Assembly: GCF_000023445.1 (NCBI RefSeq)
Contig: NC_012881.1
Span: 2,051,501-2,115,500 of the forward strand
Length of the DNA stretch: 64,000 nt
From: Maridesulfovibrio salexigens DSM 2638
GTDB taxonomy: Bacteria > Desulfobacterota > Desulfovibrionia > Desulfovibrionales > Desulfovibrionaceae
Direction of reading: 5' to 3'
Position numbers and translations under genes: made by a program. Below, piece by piece: positions 16,186 to 25,180 of this stretch (position 1 is the first letter of the stretch; every line of letters starts with the position of its first letter). A model generated the notes under the pieces. It made no database searches. It was given only the letters and a program-made list of their open reading frames with translations, and had not been told where the DNA came from.

Positions 16186-16965
16186 GTGTTAAGACTTATT
16201 TTATTTGTTCTTTTAGTATTAATGGCTTTCCCGCCAGTACTTAGTGCTAAAAGCTTAATCCTAGTTACCTTGGATACTCCTCCTCAAACGTATCTTGAGA
16301 ATGGTAAGCCAACCGGATTTTTAGTTGAAATAGTTTCGAAAGCTGCGACCCGAGCCGGATACACCCCTGATATACGTATAGTTCCATGGAAAAGAGCTTT
16401 GACTATGGCAAAGAAAGGAACAGCGGATGCGGTCTTCAATGCTGGATTCAATGAAAAGCGTAATAAGTATTTAAGGTATCCGGAAACGGTTCTGATAACC
16501 GAAAAGGTAGTTGCTTTACGCCGTGTAGGGACGGATACTTATTTTTCAGATGATTTTGAAGGGTCGGAGAAATACATAGGTGGTATTGGGCGGGGATTTT
16601 ACTATGGCGAGAAAGTAGATTCGGCTTTGAAAAATAACGACTTCAAGCGGATTGAAGAAGTTCCTAATATTGATCTTAATGTTAAGAAGTTGCTTTTGGG
16701 CAGGATTGATTTCTTTTTTGCCGATTATTATCCTGCTTTGAGCTTTTTGAATGATAATGATCTTCTTGGTAAAATCGAAGCTATATTGGACCCGAAAACA
16801 GGGCTGCCACTGGTTTATTCCATGTCAGACACATATCTTGCGTTTTCGCGGAAGAAGGATTCTGAAGCATTTGAGAAGGTTAGTTCAGAACTTAAGAAAA
16901 TGAAAAAGGAAGGCGAATACAAAGAGATAATGCTTAAATATATTCCTGTTCATGATGGCTTTTAA
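16186..16965 (+). CDS. Periplasmic solute-binding protein (family 3, polar amino acid type)
   Basis: A 259-residue protein. I chose the GTG at 16186 because AGGAG lies five bases upstream and it starts straight into a signal peptide (LRLILFVLLVLMAFPPVLSA); the frame is open from 16102 without an SD. The mature part has the SBP family 3 layout: LVTLDTPPQTYLENGKPTGF, RIVPWKRALTMAKKGTADAV and FADYYPALSF. The PWKRAL and low Cys content match stand-alone members that feed sensory or uptake systems. No permease or ATPase is adjacent, so it may serve a remote importer or a sensor. It converges with the glycine-zipper gene. Confidence 0.8.
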   Translation: MLRLILFVLLVLMAFPPVLSAKSLILVTLDTPPQTYLENGKPTGFLVEIVSKAATRAGYTPDIRIVPWKRALTMAKKGTADAVFNAGFNEKRNKYLRYPETVLITEKVVALRRVGTDTYFSDDFEGSEKYIGGIGRGFYYGEKVDSALKNNDFKRIEEVPNIDLNVKKLLLGRIDFFFADYYPALSFLNDNDLLGKIEAILDPKTGLPLVYSMSDTYLAFSRKKDSEAFEKVSSELKKMKKEGEYKEIMLKYIPVHDGF

Positions 16966-16974
16966 GGGCCGGAA

Positions 16975-17388
16975 TTATTTCCAGCCCATTGTTTCATAGC
17001 CTTTCTCCCGGAGACAGCGTTCGACGAATTTCCTATACAATGGATCAGGATTGTCCTGCATAGCTCCCCCGACAGCTCCTCCTGCAGCGCCACCTGCGGC
17101 CCCTGCTAAAGCCGAAGAACCGGGACTTCCTGTTACTATACCGATCCCAAGGCCGACAGCGCCTCCAATCAAGCCTCCCTTAACTCCGGTTTTAACCGAA
17201 GTTTTTGCTTTGGAAGTGTTACCGACGCTTTTTTCGGCAAACTCCATGCAGTAGGCGATATCATCCGAGACCTTTGCTTCTCCGGCCTCTTTATACTGTT
17301 CGTTGGGATATAAAACAGGTTTTTTAGCACAAGCAGGGCAGGCCAGTACCAGCATAGCCAGTATCATAAAAAATATTCTTTTATTCAT
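16975..17388 (-). CDS. Glycine-zipper protein, probable lipoprotein
   Basis: A 137-residue protein. The signal segment MNKRIFFMILAMLVLACPAC holds a possible lipobox (VLAC) near residue 17. Residues about 68-110 are Gly/Ala-rich with repeated GxxxG spacing (GGLIGGAVGLGIGIVTG and ALAGAAGGAAGGAVGGAM), the glycine-zipper pattern of outer-membrane-associated lipoproteins. The C-terminus has CLREKGYETMGWK, a cysteine-tailed motif common in this group. It lies eight bases before the kinase stop on the same strand and may be read with it. The role is unknown. Confidence 0.7.
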   Translation of the reverse strand: MNKRIFFMILAMLVLACPACAKKPVLYPNEQYKEAGEAKVSDDIAYCMEFAEKSVGNTSKAKTSVKTGVKGGLIGGAVGLGIGIVTGSPGSSALAGAAGGAAGGAVGGAMQDNPDPLYRKFVERCLREKGYETMGWK

Positions 17389-17395
17389 AAGCTCA

Positions 17396-19693
17396 TCACA
17401 CGATTGGTAATTTTATAGTGAATTTGGTCCCTTTTCCGATTTCCGTCTCAATATCAAATGTCCCTTTGTGGTTCTGGGTTATTATAAAATAGGAGACGGA
17501 AAGACCAAGTCCGGTTCCAACTCCGGGTGATTTAGTGGTGAAAAAAGGTTCAAAGACTCTCCTCTTTACCTCAGGGCTCATGCCCGGTCCGTTATCTTCT
17601 ACTTCGGCAGTAATATATTTGTCATCCATTTTAGTACGTAAAGTGATAGTCGGGGTTCGTATATCGGAAATTTCGTTGGTCGCATAAGCGGCATTTTTGA
17701 CCAGGTTCAACAATACCTGCTCAATTTCTATGCGCAAGCAATTAACCTTGCCTAGATTTTCTTGGTAATCTTTAATTATCTTAGTGTGTTTAAAATCATA
17801 TTTCCTTTTGAGATCGTAATCGCAAGTGATGATGTTCATGATATCATCAAAAAGTTTGTTTAGATTGCAAACAGTCATGCCGCCATCGTTACGGCGGGTA
17901 AAGTTCAACATGGTATGCACGATATTGGCCGCACGTTCACCGGATGAATGAATCCCATCCAGCATTTTGATTATTCCACGTTTTTCAAGATATGCTTGAA
18001 TCTGTTCGCAGGAGCTGCCAACTTCCTTTGCAGCAGTTTTATTTGCCGGAACATCAGGCGAGGTTCTGCGGTAAATGTTCTGAACAGCCTGAAGAATTCC
18101 GGCCAAAGGATTATTGATTTCATGGGCCATACCAGCGGCTAAGCCACCGACAGAAACCATTTTTTCTGTTTGAATAAGAAGTTCCTGCGTTTTTACCTTT
18201 TCGGTCATATCGATGATGGAGGCAACACAATCGGTACTTCCTTCAATTACTCCTACATCTACATGGACATTTCGAATTTCTCCGTCTGCCTTTAAGAATT
18301 TGAAATCATAAGATTTGGGTGGAGATTGGTTGCTAGAAAATCTTGACGAAGCATAGCTTGTCATCCGCTCATACTCTTCAGGAGCGATAAAATCCGTCCA
18401 TTTAAGTTTGTTTTCGATTTTTTCTACTGTGGTACCGCATAGTTGAGCAAAATTTTCATTACATTTTATGATTGTATGCTTTTGATCAATGATGACTGTT
18501 GCCGCCCCTGTATTATCAAAAAGACTTCGGTAGTATTTTTCACTTTTTTTGAGCTTTTCTTCTATTTCCAAACGATTGTTGATTTCCTGTTTGAACTTAC
18601 CGGCAACGAAAATAGAGGCAAGCAGTACGATCATGATCGCTGCAAATATGACTGCTGCCAAAAGAGCTGTCTCTTGCCTGATGGTTACTTGTCCATCAGC
18701 CGGATTAAAAAAGAAGTTTGAAAGATCTTTGGTTTGGTTCACCATTCCCTGTTGTTTAAATTCAGCTCCTATTTGCTCCCATCTAACGGGATTATTGTGT
18801 CCTATGCGTACCAGAGTTGGCAGGATCAGGGTTCTAATTGTATCAGCCTCATACTTAAGATGTTCCTTGGTTTTCAAGGAACCGAATTTTTCGGAAATAA
18901 TATCAACCAGTTCATCAGGGTGTTCAAGAGCGTATTGCCATCCTTTCAAGCTGGCTCGCAAAAACTTACTAACCCGTTCCGGGTATTTTTGTATTTGGGC
19001 TCGGGACGTGAAAAGGGTGTCGCCATAAAAATCAACCCCGTGAGTGTAGGGGTAGATTATTGAATACGGGACATTTTCTTTTTTCAGATAGTAGGGCTGG
19101 TTTGTGATGTAAGCAGCAATTATATCAATGGAAGGGTCAAAGTAGTCTTCGGGAGTGGCAAAGCGATCCACAAGTTTCACGTCATTTAAAGAAACTCCAT
19201 TTCGCTCCATCAAGACTTTTAGTTCTATGTCCTGAGATGCTGAACTCATGAGCAGATTTTTGTTTTTTAAATCCTGTGCCGAATGAATCAAGGGTTGTGT
19301 TTTTGAAATAAAAACCAACGGAGAATGCTGGAACACCGATGCAAGTAAAACAACGTTTTTGCCTTTTAAGTAATGAAGTAGGACTTCTGAGTTGCTAATT
19401 CCAAACTCGGATTCACCGTTCAATACCTGATCGATAGGATTATGCCGTAAGTCTCGCTCTACAATGCTTACATCAAGTCCTTCATCTTCATAGAATCCTT
19501 TTTCAAGGGCGGCATAATATCCGGCAAATTGGAACTGATGAAACCATTTAAGCTGTAGAGTTACCTTATCAAGCTTTTTTGCAGAGACAGTATCGGGTGT
19601 GCAGCAAAGTAGAGCGCCTACCAAAAAGATAAGTATGCAAAAAGTAGATTTCTTTAAGCAATAAGTGAGGTCTGGGAATAATTTGTTTTTCAA
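17396..19693 (-). CDS. Sensor histidine kinase with fused THI5/NMT1-like periplasmic binding domain
   Basis: I set the start at a TTG (19693) with AGGA about seven bases upstream, giving 765 residues; the open frame continues into the neighbouring tRNA gene and cannot all be coding. Order: N-terminal membrane helix (CILIFLVGALLCC), NMT1/THI5 binding domain (LQLKWFHQFQFAGYYAALEKG), second membrane helix (AVIFAAIMIVLLASIFVAG), PAS domain (YRSLFDNTGAATVIID), HisKA with GGLAAGMAHEINNPLAGIL, and ATPase with NLVKNAAYA, DNGPGM and GTGLGLS. It should sense a small ligand in the periplasm and phosphorylate an unlinked regulator. No response regulator is adjacent. Confidence 0.87.
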   Translation of the reverse strand: MKNKLFPDLTYCLKKSTFCILIFLVGALLCCTPDTVSAKKLDKVTLQLKWFHQFQFAGYYAALEKGFYEDEGLDVSIVERDLRHNPIDQVLNGESEFGISNSEVLLHYLKGKNVVLLASVFQHSPLVFISKTQPLIHSAQDLKNKNLLMSSASQDIELKVLMERNGVSLNDVKLVDRFATPEDYFDPSIDIIAAYITNQPYYLKKENVPYSIIYPYTHGVDFYGDTLFTSRAQIQKYPERVSKFLRASLKGWQYALEHPDELVDIISEKFGSLKTKEHLKYEADTIRTLILPTLVRIGHNNPVRWEQIGAEFKQQGMVNQTKDLSNFFFNPADGQVTIRQETALLAAVIFAAIMIVLLASIFVAGKFKQEINNRLEIEEKLKKSEKYYRSLFDNTGAATVIIDQKHTIIKCNENFAQLCGTTVEKIENKLKWTDFIAPEEYERMTSYASSRFSSNQSPPKSYDFKFLKADGEIRNVHVDVGVIEGSTDCVASIIDMTEKVKTQELLIQTEKMVSVGGLAAGMAHEINNPLAGILQAVQNIYRRTSPDVPANKTAAKEVGSSCEQIQAYLEKRGIIKMLDGIHSSGERAANIVHTMLNFTRRNDGGMTVCNLNKLFDDIMNIITCDYDLKRKYDFKHTKIIKDYQENLGKVNCLRIEIEQVLLNLVKNAAYATNEISDIRTPTITLRTKMDDKYITAEVEDNGPGMSPEVKRRVFEPFFTTKSPGVGTGLGLSVSYFIITQNHKGTFDIETEIGKGTKFTIKLPIV

Positions 19694-19807
19694 AGCACAA
19701 ATCCTGTGTTGAGTTTGAAGCTTATCCAAATAAATAACAGAAATGACGGTACTTGGAAATAACGGGAGTAAACTAATAATAGGGGCTTGAGGTGGCGGGT
19801 AAAAGAA

Positions 19808-19834
19808 AAGGCCCTGCAAAATTTGCAGGGCCTT
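19808..19834 (-). terminator. Terminator of tRNA copy 1
   Basis: AAGGCCCTGC pairs with GCAGGGCCTT around AAAATTT, followed on the minus strand by TTCTTTT, 10 bases past the tRNA 3' end. Confidence 0.8.
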
Positions 19835-19844
19835 GAGATCTTCG

Positions 19845-19921
19845 TGGTAGCGAGGGAGGGAATTGAACCCCCGACACTGCGGATATGAGCCGCATGCTCT
19901 AACCATCTGAGCTACCTCGCC
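19845..19921 (-). tRNA. tRNA-Met (CAU), copy 1
   Basis: A 77-nt tRNA with encoded CCA. Acceptor GGCGAGG pairs with CCTCGCT (one G-U), D-arm AGCTCAGATGGTTAGAGC, anticodon loop CTCATAT with anticodon CAU, T-arm GGGGGTTCAATTCCC. It lacks the initiator features (unpaired 1-72, three G-C pairs in the anticodon stem), so it is elongator Met; the lysidine-modified Ile-CAU species cannot be fully excluded by eye. Confidence 0.93.
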
Positions 19922-20053
19922 ACGTTTGTGGTGTTGAACTTCCCGTCCAACGAGGACAGTTTCTATACACTCTTGATCCGCTTGGCAAGTAAAAAATGAT
20001 AAAAATTTCGGTATAATAATTATATGTTACTTTTGCGGTTTTGGACAAAGAAA

Positions 20054-20080
20054 AAGGCCCTGCAAAATTTGCAGAGCCTT
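20054..20080 (-). terminator. Terminator of tRNA copy 2
   Basis: The same hairpin as in copy 1 with one base change (GCAGAGCCTT), giving one mismatch in the stem, followed on the minus strand by a T-rich run. Confidence 0.75.
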
Positions 20081-20090
20081 GAGATCTTCG

Positions 20091-20167
20091 TGGTAGCGAG
20101 GGAGGGAATTGAACCCCCGACACTGCGGATATGAGCCGCATGCTCTAACCATCTGAGCTACCTCGCC
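20091..20167 (-). tRNA. tRNA-Met (CAU), copy 2
   Basis: Identical in all 77 bases to the copy at 19845-19921, with the same anticodon CAU and encoded CCA. It has its own promoter and terminator, so the two are separately expressed. Confidence 0.93.
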
Positions 20168-20207
20168 ACGTTTGTGGTGTTGAACTTCCCGTCCAACGAG
20201 GAGAGTA

Positions 20208-20234
20208 ACTATACACTCTACGTGAGCTTGGCAA
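20208..20234 (-). promoter_or_regulatory. Probable tRNA promoter (conserved in both copies)
   Basis: On the minus strand TTGCCA (20234-20229) and TATAGT (20213-20208) are separated by 15 bases. The equivalent site near copy 1 (about 19962-19988) has TTGCCA and TATAGA with a different spacer, so selection seems to have kept the boxes. Confidence 0.55.
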
Positions 20235-20299
20235 GTAAAAAATGAACTTTTTTTAAATTTTTTTTAAAATAATCTAAATTAACGACCTGTTAGCTCTTT

Positions 20300-21094
20300 T
20301 TAACTCCAGAAGAACAAGACCAGCGGGGCAAGTGCCAACCGGTAATAAGCAAAGGGGCGCAGGGTTAATTTGCCCAGCAGATATATGAATCCTTTGACTG
20401 CGGCCCAAGCTGAAAGAAAAGAGACAATAAATCCGACTGCCAGAAAGGGCATATCGGCCATGGTAAATAGTTTGTAGCTTTTGAGCATGTCATATCCGGT
20501 AGCTGCAAACATGATCGGGACAGCGGCAATGAAGGAGTACTCCGCAGCAATTTTGCGTTTGGCACCAAGAAGCATGCCGCCCATAATTGTTGCGGCAGAC
20601 CTTGAAAATCCGGGCCAGAGGGCGAGACATTGAAAGCAGCCGATCCCCAGAGCTAATTTCGGTGTGACTTCGTCCAGAGTGAAACAGGATGGGGTGGTCT
20701 CTTTTTTCTCAACAATTAAGATCATGATTGCACCTACACCCAACGCCCATGCAACGGTATAGGGATTAAAGAGGTGCTGCTTGATAAAATCGTGAGCCAG
20801 TAATCCCAGTACTGATGCCGGAAGGCTGGTCAGAAAAAGCAGGTAGAGTCCACGGATGCCGGAAAATTGTTGGCCCGGTTTTGGAAAGAGCAACCCCCAA
20901 AAGCGGGACCAGTAAAGAACAACAACAGCGAGGATTGCGCCTAGCTGGATGGCAACTTCAAATGATGCGGCTTTTTCTCCGGTGAATCCGAGCAGGTGGC
21001 CGGTGATAATCAGGTGCCCGGTGCTTGAGACCGGGAGAAATTCAGTAAGTCCTTCTACAATTCCAAGTATGGCGGCTGTGAATAGAGATGTCAT
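20300..21094 (-). CDS. uppP: Undecaprenyl-diphosphatase
   Basis: A 264-residue polytopic membrane enzyme that recycles undecaprenyl diphosphate to the monophosphate carrier for cell-wall and O-antigen synthesis. Both family motifs are present: EGLTEFLPVSSTGHL near residue 14 and PGFSRSAATIMGG near residue 160. The length matches BacA/UppP proteins. It is transcribed alone away from the small gene at 21243, with an AAAGGA site before the ATG. Confidence 0.96.
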   Translation of the reverse strand: MTSLFTAAILGIVEGLTEFLPVSSTGHLIITGHLLGFTGEKAASFEVAIQLGAILAVVVLYWSRFWGLLFPKPGQQFSGIRGLYLLFLTSLPASVLGLLAHDFIKQHLFNPYTVAWALGVGAIMILIVEKKETTPSCFTLDEVTPKLALGIGCFQCLALWPGFSRSAATIMGGMLLGAKRKIAAEYSFIAAVPIMFAATGYDMLKSYKLFTMADMPFLAVGFIVSFLSAWAAVKGFIYLLGKLTLRPFAYYRLALAPLVLFFWS

Positions 21095-21242
21095 TGGTAT
21101 TCCTTTATTATTGCCGGAAGTTCCGGTCTAGAATTCAAGTTACTCGCCTTGGTTAAGCCAGCCTGCACAAAGTTGCAAGGGGCGGCAAGCTGGTGTACTG
21201 ATATATATTAATCAATTACGTCTTTAACCAAGGATCAAATAT

Positions 21243-21437
21243 ATGACTACTGTTGTGCCTCCCTGTGAATTGACCAGAAAAGCAATTAAATGGATTTCCG
21301 AACAGCATTCTGAGACTGGAAAACCGCTGAAATCCTTGCTTGAAGAGGCTGCCATGAGATTTAACCTGTCTCCCAAGGATATGGAATTCATGGAACGTTT
21401 TTACGCTGAAAACAATGGTGAAGCTCCGGACTGCTAA
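21243..21437 (+). CDS. Small hypothetical protein
   Basis: A 64-residue soluble protein (MTTVVPPCELTRKAIKWISE at the start, NGEAPDC at the end) that is mostly helical. The upstream AAGGATC is a modest ribosome site. It stands 98 bases before lptF on the same strand, between uppP and the LPS export genes. I recognise no domain; the tidy size and Cys near both ends may be worth noting. Function unknown. Confidence 0.5.
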   Translation: MTTVVPPCELTRKAIKWISEQHSETGKPLKSLLEEAAMRFNLSPKDMEFMERFYAENNGEAPDC

Positions 21438-21535
21438 ACCTGATTTATTTTTTGATTATCCTAGGTGGACTGCAATTAAGTCTACGTTATTTTTGTGATT
21501 AACTTATATTGTCTGCATATCTTGCGGGAACTAAA

Positions 21536-22696
21536 TTGAAGCTTCTTCATCGCAATATTTTTAAAGAACTCATATCCATATTTACGCTGAGCATTTCAGG
21601 GTTCATGGGGTTAATCCTCATAGGCAGGCTGCTCCAGTTCAGGGATCTGTTCATGGGACAGAGTCTTGGTGCATTGGAAATGGCTAAACTTTTCATGTAC
21701 CTGTGTCCTTTTTTTCTGCTTATGCTTACCCCGATCGCGACTATGCTCTCGATCTTTCTTACATTTTTAAGAATGAATGCGGATAATGAGATTACTGCGC
21801 TTAAATCCGGTGGCTTGAGTCTCTACAGGTTGCTGCCTGCTCCGATCATTTTTTGTCTGCTCTGTACCGGAGCGGATTTTTATTTTTCACTCTATGGACT
21901 TTCATGGGGTACGGAAAATTTTCGTAACGCTCTCATGGAATTTGCCCGTACCCAGAGTCAGTTGGCAATCCAGCCCGGAGTTTTTAACAAGAATTTTCCG
22001 GGACTTGTCTTCTATGCTGACGGAGTTGATGAAAAAAGCGGTATCATGCGCTCTGTATTTGTGCGCGATAACACCCGTAAAGGAATGACCGCTACTATTG
22101 TGGCTCCTCTTGGTGAAATCCGTACTGATCCTAAAATGGGCCGTCTGCTTATTCATCTTGAAAATGGTAAAATCTATCAGCAGGAAAAGGACCAGCTCAG
22201 CGTGCTTAAGTTTAAGAACTATGACGTGCGCATTCCTCTTGCCAATATTTTAAAAGGCTATGATGTGGATGAATTGCGGCCCAAGGAAATGTCCTGGAAA
22301 AAACTGGTGCGCATCAGCAGGGCCGGGGATCGAGCCGGAGATATTGATCCCGGTTTCTTTAAAAAAGTTCAAGTAGAGGTTCAAAAAAGATTGGCCCTGC
22401 CTGTGGCATGTCTGGTTCTTGGTATGTTCGCTGTGCCGATTGCCTGTATCTTCAGGGGATTGAAACAGCAGTACGGCCTGATCATTTCTATGGGCTTGTT
22501 TCTTGTTTATTATACCATGCTTTCCCTTGGAGTTACTTTCGGGGAGAGCGGGGTGCTTACTCCGGTGATCGGACTCTGGTTGCCGAATATAACTTTTGCA
22601 ATAATTTCAGTGGTTCTGCTTAAGATGGCGGTTATGGAACATTCATTCAGTATCAGGATTCCGTTTCTGAAAAAATTCAGGAGGAAAGAAGCATGA
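21536..22696 (+). CDS. lptF: LPS export permease LptF
   Basis: A 386-residue inner-membrane subunit of the LptB2FG complex that lifts lipopolysaccharide out of the inner membrane. I start it at the TTG at 21536 (LKLLHRNIFKEL), since relatives begin MKLL.RYIFKEL; the frame extends to a TTG at 21509. Six membrane segments flank a periplasmic jellyroll domain (about 130-250, GVFNKNFPGLVFYADGV). Its end overlaps the lptG start by four bases (ATGA). Confidence 0.92.
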   Translation: MKLLHRNIFKELISIFTLSISGFMGLILIGRLLQFRDLFMGQSLGALEMAKLFMYLCPFFLLMLTPIATMLSIFLTFLRMNADNEITALKSGGLSLYRLLPAPIIFCLLCTGADFYFSLYGLSWGTENFRNALMEFARTQSQLAIQPGVFNKNFPGLVFYADGVDEKSGIMRSVFVRDNTRKGMTATIVAPLGEIRTDPKMGRLLIHLENGKIYQQEKDQLSVLKFKNYDVRIPLANILKGYDVDELRPKEMSWKKLVRISRAGDRAGDIDPGFFKKVQVEVQKRLALPVACLVLGMFAVPIACIFRGLKQQYGLIISMGLFLVYYTMLSLGVTFGESGVLTPVIGLWLPNITFAIISVVLLKMAVMEHSFSIRIPFLKKFRRKEA

Positions 22697-23823
22697 TTCG
22701 CAGACTTCTTCCCGGATATCTTGCGTCGTATGTTTTGAAGCAGAATATCTTCCTCATGTGCGTTTGTCTTGGGGTAGGTACTGGAATTTATCTGCTTTCA
22801 GACCTTTTCGACCGTCTGGATGATTTCATTGAGGCGGGACTGGGCATGGGCACTATCCTGAAATATTTTCTGGTGAAAATGCCGTTAATCTTCTCCCAGA
22901 TTCTACCCGCGGTATTCCTGATATCCATGATCGTGCAACTGTGCGTTATGGCCCGGAGCAAGGAACTGCTTGCTTTGCGTACCGGTGGTCTTTCACTTAT
23001 CTGGTTTCTGAGATTCTTTGTAATTTACGCCGTCATCTGGTCTTTTGGGCAGCTGCTCTTTTCACAGGTTATCGGTGTTTACGGGGAGCAGGAAGCCTAC
23101 CGCATCTGGAAAGAGGATGTGCGTAAAAGCATGCTTGATAAGCGGGTATTGAAAAATATCTGGCTCAAGGAAGGGCGTTTCGTGGTTGAAGCCAAGGAAG
23201 TCATGCCATTCGGGAACCGAGCTAAAGACATTACCGTTTATGAGTTTGCTGAAGGTAATGGTGGAATCAAACGGGTTATCACCTCCGAGAGTGCGGAGGT
23301 CAGCAGTAAGTACGGCTGGAAGCTTGAAAATGCTGTGGAGCTTAGCCCGGATAAATTTGCATCACAGAAGCATCCCATCTTTACCATGCCCATCAAGCTG
23401 AATTTGAATGTGTTCAAGGTTGTTGACCCGGATATTGATCCGGCCCAGTTACCGCTCTGGCAGCTTGATCAGGTCATTGAACAGCTCAAGCTTTCCGGTT
23501 CCAGTGTAGATAGGCTGATTACCGCATGGCACTCCAAGTGGGCCTACGCATTTTCTCTTTTGACCATGGCTCTTGTCTCATTGGCTCTGGTAACGATTAC
23601 CGAAAATATATATCTGAATATCGGTCTGGGGCTGGCCATCATTTTTACCTATTACGCGCTGTTTATGGTTGGTGCTTCCGCCGGTGATACCGGTGCCTTG
23701 CCGCCGATTGTTGCCGCATGGCTGGGTAATATTCTAGTTAGTTCGCTGGCTTTGGGCCGGATTGCATGGGTCTTCGTCCCTGAGCATCTCGGTAAATATT
23801 TGACCAAATTTAAAGCAAGTTAA
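22693..23823 (+). CDS. lptG: LPS export permease LptG
   Basis: A 376-residue partner of LptF with the same layout: three membrane segments, a periplasmic beta domain (about 150-260) and three more segments ending in PPIVAAWLGNILVSS. The N-terminal PGYLASYVLKQNIFLM and KELLALRTGGLS match the YjgQ family. Translational overlap with lptF ensures equal amounts. LptB and the rest of the bridge are not in the window. Confidence 0.92.
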   Translation: MIRRLLPGYLASYVLKQNIFLMCVCLGVGTGIYLLSDLFDRLDDFIEAGLGMGTILKYFLVKMPLIFSQILPAVFLISMIVQLCVMARSKELLALRTGGLSLIWFLRFFVIYAVIWSFGQLLFSQVIGVYGEQEAYRIWKEDVRKSMLDKRVLKNIWLKEGRFVVEAKEVMPFGNRAKDITVYEFAEGNGGIKRVITSESAEVSSKYGWKLENAVELSPDKFASQKHPIFTMPIKLNLNVFKVVDPDIDPAQLPLWQLDQVIEQLKLSGSSVDRLITAWHSKWAYAFSLLTMALVSLALVTITENIYLNIGLGLAIIFTYYALFMVGASAGDTGALPPIVAAWLGNILVSSLALGRIAWVFVPEHLGKYLTKFKAS

Positions 23824-23828
23824 ATAAA

Positions 23829-23860
23829 AAGGGCATTTCATCCTATGATGAAATGCCCTT
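23829..23860. terminator. Bidirectional terminator between lptG and engB
   Basis: AAGGGCATTTCATC pairs with GATGAAATGCCCTT around a short loop, with A and T tails on the two sides. It serves the converging lptG and engB genes. Confidence 0.85.
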
Positions 23861-23884
23861 GATTTGAATATTTCTGAAAATCAG

Positions 23885-24490
23885 TTATTCAGTTTCTTCC
23901 TCAATCTCTGCCAGCTCGGGAATTGCGGTAACGTCCAGCAGATTCCAGAGTCTGGTGCGATTCATGCCGGTTTTACTGGAAACGCAGATCGGCTTGACTT
24001 TGAGGATATCTTCCCATTTTTTCTGTACCTTTGAACGGTCCTTCTGCTTGGTCTTATCCGATTTGGTCATAATCGGAATAATGGGAATATTGCAGTGCTT
24101 GAAGTACGAAATGAGATCAAGATCATTCTGCTGCGGGTTGTGGCGGCTGTCCAGCAGAACTGCAGCAGCAGCTACGTAAGCGTTATCAAGCAGGTATTTA
24201 TCAATCAGTTTGGCCCATTTGGCACGCTCCGTCTTTGAGCAGCGGGCGTAGCCATAACCGGGAAGGTCTACTATATAGTAACCGTGCGGGCTGACTTCGT
24301 AGTAGTTAAGGCTGCGGGTCTTGCCCGGAGTGGAACTGATCTTGGCCAGCTTTTTTCGGCTGGCAAGGCAGTTGATCAGCGAGGACTTTCCAACATTGGA
24401 GCGGCCGGCAAGAATGATCTGCGGAGCCGCGATTTCCTCAAGCTGATTGATCTCGTAAACTGTTTTAATTAGTGTAAGTGTATTATCCAT
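23885..24490 (-). CDS. engB: Ribosome biogenesis GTPase EngB/YsxC
   Basis: A 201-residue GTPase needed for assembly of the large ribosomal subunit. G1 is GRSNVGKSS, G2 lies in SSTPGKTRSLNYY, G3 is DLPGYGYA, G4 is TKSD and G5 is VSSKTG. The length and motif spacing match YihA/YsxC. The gene diverges from aroQ. Confidence 0.96.
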   Translation of the reverse strand: MDNTLTLIKTVYEINQLEEIAAPQIILAGRSNVGKSSLINCLASRKKLAKISSTPGKTRSLNYYEVSPHGYYIVDLPGYGYARCSKTERAKWAKLIDKYLLDNAYVAAAAVLLDSRHNPQQNDLDLISYFKHCNIPIIPIMTKSDKTKQKDRSKVQKKWEDILKVKPICVSSKTGMNRTRLWNLLDVTAIPELAEIEEETE

Positions 24491-24617
24491 AAGGAATTGT
24501 CCTTGATTATTCGTTGTTGCGTGAACTTGCCTTGTTCACTTATTTATCAAGGCTAGTCAAGCAGGACAATCATTACAAGGATATTTTCCCTAAACCTGAA
24601 CACAAAAGGTGGATTTG

Positions 24618-25073
24618 ATGAAAACCTTCCTGATTCTGAACGGACCCAATCTCGGATATGTGGGTAAACGCCAGCCAGAGATATACGGATCTGATAAAAT
24701 TGAAGATATTCCTGAACATCTAAAGACACTTATGGGTGACAAGGCCGAAGAAATTCAACTGGAATTTTTTCAGTCCAATTCTGAGGGAGCCCTGATCGAC
24801 AGGCTGGAGAAAGCCCGTAAAGACGGCATTGACGGTGTGGCTTTCAATGCAGGTGCATACACTCATACCAGTCTTGCCATTGCCGATTGCCTTGCGTGGA
24901 TCGAAGTTCCCTGCGTTGAAGTTCATATCAGCAACATCTGGGCCCGGACCGAAGATCCCGTTCGCCAGCAAAGTTTTATGGGAAAACAGTGTATTGGAGT
25001 AATTGCCGGATTCGGAATAATGAGCTATGCCTTGGCCGTTCAAGCATTGTTTTCGCATGTGGCAGTAGATTAG
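24618..25073 (+). CDS. aroQ: 3-dehydroquinate dehydratase, type II
   Basis: A 151-residue enzyme of the shikimate pathway that dehydrates 3-dehydroquinate. I chose the ATG at 24618 with AAAGGTGG upstream. The motifs LNGPNLGYVGKRQPEIYG (catalytic Arg and Tyr), FNAGAYTHTSLA and EVHISNIWARTED are those of type II dehydroquinases. The insertion of YV before GKRQ differs slightly from the usual NL/LG pattern. It lies 108 bases before efp on the same strand, a common pairing in this group. Confidence 0.93.
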   Translation: MKTFLILNGPNLGYVGKRQPEIYGSDKIEDIPEHLKTLMGDKAEEIQLEFFQSNSEGALIDRLEKARKDGIDGVAFNAGAYTHTSLAIADCLAWIEVPCVEVHISNIWARTEDPVRQQSFMGKQCIGVIAGFGIMSYALAVQALFSHVAVD

Positions 25074-25180
25074 CCGCAGAAAACTGCCGGCTGCTGTCAC
25101 CTTAAACGAAATGAAGACAGCGGGGTAACGCTAAAAGGCGCCGTTTAAGGCCCTGCAAATAATATTTTATTGGAGGAAAT

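Larger units (their letters stand above)
19801..20245. repeat. Tandem 246-bp duplication carrying a tRNA gene with promoter and terminator
   Basis: Two blocks (about 19801-19999 and 20047-20245) are nearly identical and offset by 246 bases. Each holds a hairpin terminator, the tRNA, the leader and a promoter. The tRNAs are identical; differences are limited to the hairpin (one base) and the promoter spacer. About 47 unrelated bases lie between the blocks. Confidence 0.9.

Noticed and set aside
19694-19906. N-terminal extension of the sensor kinase to an ATG at 19906
   Set aside because: It overlaps a tRNA gene and its terminator hairpin and looks unlike protein; the start is downstream.
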